Assembly: GCA_006503535.1 (NCBI GenBank)
Contig: QYRS01000003.1
Span: 3,782,001-3,846,000 of the forward strand
Source of the DNA: Arthrinium phaeospermum
Lineage: Eukaryota > Ascomycota > Sordariomycetes > Amphisphaeriales > Apiosporaceae
Direction of reading: 5' to 3'
DNA length: 64,000 bases
How positions within the stretch are numbered: the first letter of the stretch is position 1; each line of letters begins with the position of its first letter. The notes beneath the pieces are model-generated. The model searched no databases, had not been told where the DNA came from, and saw only the letters and a list, made by a program, of their open reading frames with translations. The translations under genes were made by a program, and so were the position numbers. This document shows positions 58,532 through 64,000 of this stretch, piece by piece.

Positions 58532-59556
58532 ATGAGACTCATCATCACGGGCGCCACCGGCTTCGTCGGCAGCGAGGTCCTGCGCCAAGCGCTGCGCATG
58601 CCCGAGATCACCTCCATCGTCGCCGTCGCCCGGAAGCCGGTGCGGGTCGATGAGGGGCCCGACGAGGCGGCGGCGTCCGGCAAGCTCAAGAGCGTCATCG
58701 TCCAGGACTACGACCAATACCCGGACGACGTCAAAAAGGAGTTTGCCGGCGCCGGCGCCTGCATTTGGTGAGTGAGTTCTAGGTCTCCACACTACCCGCC
58801 CCGTCGTCGGCCCCAGTCCCCGACCCAACCCCAGCCGGCTTCTTCAGCCCGGCCCCGTCATCGCTACTGCCTAGTGGTTGTCACCCCTTTAACAGCATAC
58901 CGACATGAATCGCAAGAAGTACCATTCGAGATGAATGGGGTATCTGGATAGGTAGCAGCTAATCATGCGTATGGGATACATGCAGGACGGTCGCTGTCAC
59001 GCCCAGCAAATCCAAGGCGATGGAGTTCGCCGAGGTGAAGCGCATCTGCCAAGACTTCACCATGGCCGGCCTGCAGGCCATGTACGAGGCCGGGCCCGCC
59101 AAACCGTTTCGCTTCATGTACATGAGCGGCACGGCCACGAACCGCGACCCGAACCAGAAGCCCGGGTGGTTTATGCCAGAGTATACCCAGATGAGGGTAG
59201 GTCTTCCTGTTCCTTTTCCCCAACCAACCGACAGATCTCCTGTCTGGGAGGTCACGGCAGTAGCCCCTCAGGCTGACACATGTTCTTGTTGCCGTCGCGT
59301 ATAGGGGCAAGGAGAGGTCATGGTTCTCGACTTCGCGAAGAAGCATCCGGGGGCGATCGAGGCCTGCGTCGCGAAGCCCGGCCTGATTACGAGCGGGACC
59401 TGGAAGGACACGCTGATGTCGGCGGGTCTGAAGGTGACGGGGCTGGCGGGCAGCGTCAAGAACTCGGAGGTGGCGGCGGCGATGCTGAGGCAGGTGGTTC
59501 AGGGGTTCGAAAAGGAGCCTCTCGAGAACGACGACTTGGTGAGGTTGGGTTCGTAG
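58532..59556 (+). CDS. NAD(P)-binding Rossmann protein (atypical SDR/NmrA-like)
   Basis: Three exons, 58532-58767, 58986-59196 and 59305-59556, encode 232 residues. The N-terminus MRLIITGATGFVGSEVLRQA has the GxxGxxG nucleotide-binding motif (G7, G10, G13) of atypical short-chain dehydrogenases. The basic residue after beta-2 (ARKPVR) fits NADP(H). Later segments are IVQDYDQYPDDVKKEFAGAG, FRFMYMSGTATNRDPNQKPG (the MSG serine region) and KHPGAIEACVAKPGLITSGT. This matches the fungal putative nucleoside-diphosphate-sugar epimerase group, which is mostly uncharacterised. The protein lacks the usual YxxxK, having 'YMSG' and 'EVMVLDFAKKHP' instead, so dehydrogenase activity is uncertain. Part of its final exon is repeated directly downstream. 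Confidence 0.78.
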
Positions 59557-59706
59557 TCGTTTTGGTGGTGATTCTGTGTGTGTCTTGAGAAAATCGTAAC
59601 GAAGGCGGCGGCGGCGATGTTGAGGCAGGGGAGAAGGGGTCTCTCGAGAACGACGGCTTGGTGAGGTTGGGTTTGTAATCGTTTGTGGGGTGATCATGTA
59701 TGTGTC
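59467..59706. repeat. Partial tandem duplication of the gene's 3' end
   Basis: 59467-59585 and 59603-59706 align through shared blocks such as GGCGGCGGCGATG.TGAGGCAG, CTCTCGAGAACGACG.CTTGG and TGAGGTTGGGTT.GTA.TCGTTT. The second copy has small deletions and would code the same C-terminal tail from a frame that no longer joins the gene. Confidence 0.75.
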
Positions 59707-60150
59707 TTATGAGAACTGTAGCAGAGTAAGCTGGATAAAATCAAGCGTTGACCTGCAGTACCAATGGAGGGCATACTTGAGATATAGTCTACGGGCGCAT
59801 TGAGGGTGAGACTGGACGGCTAGTGGAAGGGATAGCTGGATACGCCACTGTGATTTAGCCTGCTGCTGTCGCTGCCCTCAGGTACGCTCCCGTTAGAGTC
59901 CCTTCTCTTCTTTTTCGGCACAACCCATCTGGCAATATTTCCACACCAAGTCAGCGCGCGAAGGACGTCCAATACATGCCGAAAGCGGGACAACGCTGGA
60001 ATAACTGTTGCTTCCAGTGTAAACTAGCGACTAATGGACTGGAAAGTGTTTATTCCAGTGTATATATTGCAACTCACTTATAGTTGAACTACAGTCAGTT
60101 CGTGTGTTGAAGAGATTCAGCCCCTTCTCCTATTGACGGCGACGGGCGTT
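59707..60150. other. Intergenic; no gene seen
   Basis: Between the 3'-end duplication and the 137-bp tandem repeat. No coding motif. Confidence 0.45.
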
Positions 60151-60424
60151 CCTGGCGATGATCAGGCTTGGTATTTATAGCACAGTTGTATCTCAAGTAT
60201 TTCAAGTACCGAGCTGTTCGTTCCTTCTTTGATTCACTCCGGACAAGAGAGCTCCCTGGCGCTAAACTGTTATTGGCGCGAAGAGCTCCTGGCGATGATC
60301 AGGCTTGATATTCACAGTGAAGTTGTATTTCCAGTATTTCAAGTACGGAACTGTTCGTTCCTTCTTTGATTCACTCCAGGCAAGAGAGCTCCCTGGCGCT
60401 AGGCTGTTATTGGCGCGAAGAGCT
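60151..60424. repeat. Two head-to-tail 137-bp repeats
   Basis: Unit 1 is 60151-60287 and unit 2 is 60288-60424, about 90 percent identical by eye. Most differences are transitions. Both begin CCTGGCGATGATCAGGCTTG and end GTTATTGGCGCGAAGAGCT. They lie 270-540 bases upstream of the next gene. Confidence 0.9.
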
Positions 60425-60691
60425 TTGTGGAAGTTCCCCCAGAGCTTGCGACCAGGGCATCGATTGTTCAGTCAGTACTTTCACGGTTCGTTCACGTGTA
60501 AACGACTGGTAGCGCGATTGTAACAACCCATCCTCCCTCATCAATCCTGTACTTACATCTAGCATCTCTCTATTTTCTCTCTGCTAGATCACACCCCATC
60601 CATCACCTTCCAACTGCCCTCCAGACTTTTCCTCGTCGCGACTTCCCACAATCTCATCTTTTTCGCGTCGCCCCCATATTCACCAGGCAAG
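60425..60691. other. Promoter and leader of the F-box-like gene
   Basis: Pyrimidine-rich towards the start codon (CATCTCTCTATTTTCTCTCT), as in many fungal promoters. Confidence 0.4.
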
Positions 60692-61912
60692 ATGACTGAC
60701 GACACAAGCCTGAAGGCGCGACTGAAGGGCGTCGCACAGAAGACCTACGCGAATATCAAAGAGACGTCGTCCAAGATATTCAAGTTCCAGGCCGTCAAGG
60801 GAGTCCTCAAGAGACTTACCAAGGGCAGCGCCAAAGACGAACTCCAGGATGACATACCCCAGGCAAGCCAGCTCGACGAATCCAACAACCTCCCTGATTC
60901 CCAGTCTGTAAGCCTCTTATACCGGATCCCTCAAGAGATCCGCGACGAGATCTTTCGCTATTTCTTCTCGTCAACTCCTTTAGAGTTCGCCAACCGTCCT
61001 GCGTACGGTCACGGCCGCCACAGCCTTGCCTTGCTCGCCTGTTGCCGTCGCATGCGTACGGAGATCGGGCCCTTGTGGATGGAATATATCGAGCTTCATT
61101 TCGGTTCCCCTGAGACTATGATACGCAAGCTTCTCACCTTCCCCGGCCCGCTCAGCAGTGTCCGCCACGTCACAGTGTCCGGCCTTATGGGCTCGATGGT
61201 GGCCGTCCGAACCCCTACGAGGCCCCAGGCCGAGGTCCTGCTCCATGAGTTCCTGCGAGTCTTGGAGGGCATGCGTCTGGAGGAGCTCGTTGTCCATGCA
61301 AATCTAGGCTGTCTCTACTTCGAACGCCTGGCCGCGGAGCTCCTAATCACGCGCAGCAACGGCTGGCGACGCCTGGCCGTCTCCTTCCAGCGATCGCACC
61401 TGCTCGACATGAGCGCGTACCTCCACCAGCCCGACTGCTACGACTTCGCGCGACGATACCACCTGGCGGACCACCGCCTGAACCTGATGCCCGAGCAGTT
61501 CCTGCAGGCCCTGCAGCACCGCGACGGACCGCCGACGCTGCCCTCGGTCCGCCTCGAGCAGAATAGCGAGCTGCCCCCCTACCCCGACCTCACCGCGCCC
61601 GGAACCGTCCACGCGCACCACTCGCTGCACAGCCCGTACTGCCGCAACCGCCACCCGCTGCCCCACGTCGACTTCGTCTGGCGCAAGCCGCTGTGGGTCC
61701 GGGCCGAGCGCGGCCGGGGCGTCGACTACACGGTGCCCGCCCTGCGGGAGGACGCGGGCGAGGACCGGGCCTATTGGCAGACCAAGGAGAAGATCTTGCA
61801 GGAGGGTTCCGGTTCGGGCCTCCGTCATCGGGTGGTCAAGTGCGATTACCGATCGCTGCAGTATGGTTGGGACGATGAGCTTCATTCGGCCGGACGGTCA
61901 AGAAGAAGATGA
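60692..61912 (+). CDS. F-box-like fungal orphan protein
   Basis: A single exon of 406 residues. After a basic 80-residue leader (SLKARLKGVAQKTYANIKET) comes LLYRIPQEIRDEIFRYFFSS (about 75-94), the fungal F-box-like motif. This is followed by SLALLACCRRMRTEIGPLWM, the second block of the same group (DUF7730-like orphans). The middle has further conserved-looking strands (LSSVRHVTVSGLMG, RLEELVVHANLG). The C-terminal third is basic and proline-rich with LPHVDFVWRKPLWVRAERGR. Function is unknown; an SCF-adaptor role is inferred from the motif only. The protein resembles the 39.2-kb gene product in its N-terminal layout but not in its tail. The start is the first ATG. Confidence 0.74.
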   Translation: MTDDTSLKARLKGVAQKTYANIKETSSKIFKFQAVKGVLKRLTKGSAKDELQDDIPQASQLDESNNLPDSQSVSLLYRIPQEIRDEIFRYFFSSTPLEFANRPAYGHGRHSLALLACCRRMRTEIGPLWMEYIELHFGSPETMIRKLLTFPGPLSSVRHVTVSGLMGSMVAVRTPTRPQAEVLLHEFLRVLEGMRLEELVVHANLGCLYFERLAAELLITRSNGWRRLAVSFQRSHLLDMSAYLHQPDCYDFARRYHLADHRLNLMPEQFLQALQHRDGPPTLPSVRLEQNSELPPYPDLTAPGTVHAHHSLHSPYCRNRHPLPHVDFVWRKPLWVRAERGRGVDYTVPALREDAGEDRAYWQTKEKILQEGSGSGLRHRVVKCDYRSLQYGWDDELHSAGRSRRR

Positions 61913-62526
61913 GCACTGGGACTGGAGGTTACGGATGGATGGGGGAGTTATGGATCACGGAATGGCTTTATTTGCAACAACTGGAACACATGAGCATATG
62001 GAATAATCGTTTGGGGACGACAAGGGTTTGGGGGTGATTCTGGGATCAGTGTCGTCTAGCAGACACATTTGCACTATAGTCACTCCAATTGAGATGATTT
62101 GGGATAAACTCGCGAGGCCTGTGTCTCGTATGATTATGCTATGGCTGTGCCCGTTACTGTTATTCCATTCATGTGACTACGCTGTTGATGTGCCCGCTAC
62201 TGTTATTCCGTTTATTGTTGATGATATTGTTAATCCCGCTACTGTTATTCCGTTTATTTGCTTATGCTATTGCTGTGCCCGCTACCGTTATTCCGTTCAT
62301 ATGGTATGGTATTGCTTTGGCCGCTAATGTTACTCCATTCATGTGACAAGGCTTTTAATACTGGGGTCGAAGTTGTGAACAGTCCGTTTCTCTTTTAGTA
62401 ACCCAGAAGCAGCTCCCCGAAACCATAATACCACAATGGATTTTGGCAGCGTCAGATTCCCAAGTGTCCTAGCAGTGTTGGCTCAAGGGTTACAGTGGTG
62501 TAACTATCAACGGAAACCTCGCGCGT
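61913..62526. other. Intergenic with minisatellite
   Basis: 3' flank of the F-box-like gene, containing the 42-43-bp tandem repeat listed separately. No gene is seen. Confidence 0.5.
62131..62347. repeat. Minisatellite, five copies of a 42-43-bp unit
   Basis: The core CCCGCTACTGTTATTCCGTT recurs at 62150, 62193, 62235, 62278 and 62320 (spacing 43, 42, 43, 42). Linking segments such as TTATGCTATTGCTGTG and CATTCATGTGAC are degenerate between copies. Flanks are unique. Confidence 0.85.
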
Positions 62527-63057
62527 CTACCTTGCCTTGGTTGTGCATCTAGCGGAGTCCAGATATGCGTGATTAGGGCCATAAGAATACAAGAACTGGA
62601 AAAGACTACCTTGCCTTGCTATACCGACGGTGTGTGACAATTCTCTTACGCCATCTAACCCTTGTACGACTAAGATTACGTCGCCTTCAGGTCGCCCCAG
62701 TACAGTACTTCTTCCCAACTTGGCCATATCTTTAGTTGTAGCCCTGACGTGATCTTCACGAAGAAACTCAGCTCCTCCCAACTATGACGGGTAATTGGAC
62801 CATATGCGGTCTACGGTTATTCTAGTTACGGCAGGTCCGGTCGTGTTGGTCACGATCGGGATGAGGCGGCTGCTATCACGTGTGATAATGCGGTTGGTCG
62901 ATGTTGTTTCCGTACAGGGCAGACGGGGAGAGGTTGGTGACCAACTTACATAAACAACATGGGATCCAGCGAGGTCCGTCGCTTTCAAAAAGGACATCTT
63001 CCTGGCTTCCTGGTCATTGTAAACCAAGTCTGTCTTTAGCACACCTCCGTCACTCAT
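62527..63057 (-). pseudogene. Open frame interrupted by one in-frame TAG; possible gene relic
   Basis: From an ATG at 63057 a minus-strand frame runs 91 codons (MSDGGVLKTDLVYNDQEARK..., ...VTNTTGPAVTRITVDRIWS) to a TAG at 62784-62782. It then continues in the same frame for 84 codons (LGGAEFLREDHVRATTKDMA..., GRPEGDVILVVQGLDGVREL) to a second stop. The strings look more protein-like than a random frame, and no splice pair removes the TAG cleanly. I do not recognise the family. The ATG lies only 57 bases from the divergent UbiA start, too close for two normal fungal promoters, so this may be a broken gene or simply chance. Confidence 0.27.
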
Positions 63058-63114
63058 CTAAACAGCGCGTCCTCAACCACCAACACCCAACAACTTGCAG
63101 CACAATCGCTCTCC

Positions 63115-64000
63115 ATGATGAGCATGACTCGCCATGCTTTGGATCTGGGGATTTTACCCTTCAGCATTCTCAAGACTTATTATCTCTTCGCGGTATCCGA
63201 CATTCCGGCGGCCACCTTGCCTGCTGTACGTCCCAGTTCTATTCCATGTCCAGAGGGAATACTCCAATAAGAACACACTTGCTGATCAGAAGGATAGATG
63301 GCTATAGCCTTTGCAATTGCCGGGTCTTGCAGCTGGAATAGCACCCTTTTTGCTTTACTATGGGTGCAACTACATCTTCTCCCCTTTCAGGTACGTCTAG
63401 AGAGCATTCATGACCCAGTCGCATTTCGAGGGCTTCGCTGACTAACAGGATGGTGATTAGGTGCGAAATCAGGTTCGTCGTACCATTCTCCTTTCATCGA
63501 ACCAAGCAACAAGTCAAACGTGTGCTGATACAAAATTTCCTCAGCTTGGCGGCATCGACGAGGACAGGATGGCAAAGCCATATCGCCCCTTGCCCTCGGG
63601 CAGGATCACCGTGGGGCAAGCCACCCTCCTCCACCGCGTCTCCTTCCTGCTCATGTGGGTGGCCGCCTTCCAGGCAAACACCGTCGCTTGCACGCTGGTC
63701 TACTCCATCGCCATCGTGTCGTACAACGAGGGCGGCCTGTCCGAGTTCGCGGTGCCCCGGAACCTGGTCGGGGCTGTGGGCATCGGCTGCTACTGCTGGG
63801 GCACGACCTCCATCCTCGGTAAAGAGTCTCCCAAAAAAAACGGCTCCCGTTTCTGATTGCTCTGGTGCTGACAATGTTCCATTAGACAGCGGTAACGATT
63901 TACAAGGGCTCAGGGCTGTTGCGGTATTGATTGCTTTTGCCTTGTTCGCGACTACGGTGAGCCACCGTCCATTCCCTTTCTTGTTCTCCTTTCTCTGGTT
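63115..64000 (+). CDS. UbiA-family prenyltransferase (partial, right edge)
   Basis: UbiA enzymes move a prenyl chain onto an acceptor ring in membranes. Exons seen are 63115-63225, 63298-63390, 63461-63472 (a 12-nt micro-exon), 63545-63818 and 63886-63956; the sequence then enters an intron (GTGAGC) and leaves the window. The N-terminus gives SILKTYYLFAVSDIPAATLP, typical of the fungal UbiA group that includes aromatic and indole-diterpene prenyltransferases. The micro-exon supplies VRNQ, and with the next exon builds the first aspartate-rich, Mg-prenyl-diphosphate site (NQ..IDEDRMAKPYRPLPSGR). The second site, normally DxxxD with downstream basic residues, is at the truncated end (DSGNDLQGLRAV), where the usual acidic pattern is weak. 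The acceptor is unknown. All five seen exons keep one frame. The start is the first of two tandem ATGs. Confidence 0.84.

Overview
The window is nuclear DNA of a filamentous ascomycete (Pezizomycotina, most likely Sordariomycetes). The evidence is short GT-AG introns with CTNAC-type branch sites, many fungus-only families (DUF3176, DUF3431, PTH11-like rhodopsin domain, fungal UbiA, Zn2Cys6 regulators), genes of 1-3 kb on both strands, and intergenic stretches of 0.5-4 kb. There is no operon logic, no CRISPR array and no intact transposon. Exon junctions were placed by hand from splice consensus, reading frame and family motifs.

Layout. 1-0.7 kb: decayed rhodopsin-domain (PTH11-like) gene cut by the window edge. 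2.0-4.6 kb: F-box/LRR-like protein. 5.1-6.2 kb: short-chain dehydrogenase, divergent from a DUF3176 membrane protein (7.2-9.3 kb). 9.7-10.7 kb: fructosamine/ketosamine kinase. 13.0-15.1 kb: FucP-like MFS transporter with eight exons. 15.7-16.9 kb: DUF3431 type II membrane protein. 17.7 kb: transporter relic. 18.2-19.1 kb: Nudix hydrolase with a large insertion. 21.9-23.4 kb: cysteine-rich single-pass surface protein. 27.2-29.1 kb and 32.0-35.5 kb: two Zn2Cys6 regulators. 36.9-38.1 kb: tail-anchored sulfotransferase-like protein. 39.2-40.4 kb: F-box-like protein. 42.7-44.9 kb: secreted sulfatase. 45.6-45.8 kb: tRNA-related element with a hairpin array. 46.6-47.3 kb: secreted CVNH-like protein. 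47.9-48.8 kb: secreted SGNH esterase. 49.7-50.2 kb: EthD-domain protein. 51.6-52.8 kb: mitochondrial phosphate carrier. 54.2-55.7 kb: GT90/CAP10 glycosyltransferase. 57.5-57.9 kb: small hydrophilic protein. 58.5-59.6 kb: NAD(P)-binding epimerase-like protein. 59.6-60.4 kb: segmental and tandem repeats. 60.7-61.9 kb: F-box-like protein. 62.1-62.3 kb: minisatellite. 63.1-64.0 kb: UbiA-family prenyltransferase, truncated by the right edge.

How the genes fit together. This looks like ordinary accessory-rich euchromatin rather than one biosynthetic cluster. Secreted or surface functions are frequent (sulfatase, SGNH esterase, CVNH-like protein, Cys-rich membrane protein). A sulfotransferase-like gene and a sulfatase lie less than 5 kb apart, but nothing proves a shared pathway. 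The most unusual signal is at 45.59-45.83 kb on the minus strand. A and B boxes are followed by three hairpins whose stems change in a compensatory way, then a fourth hairpin and a long T tract. This is the layout of a Pol III transcript or a tRNA-derived SINE.
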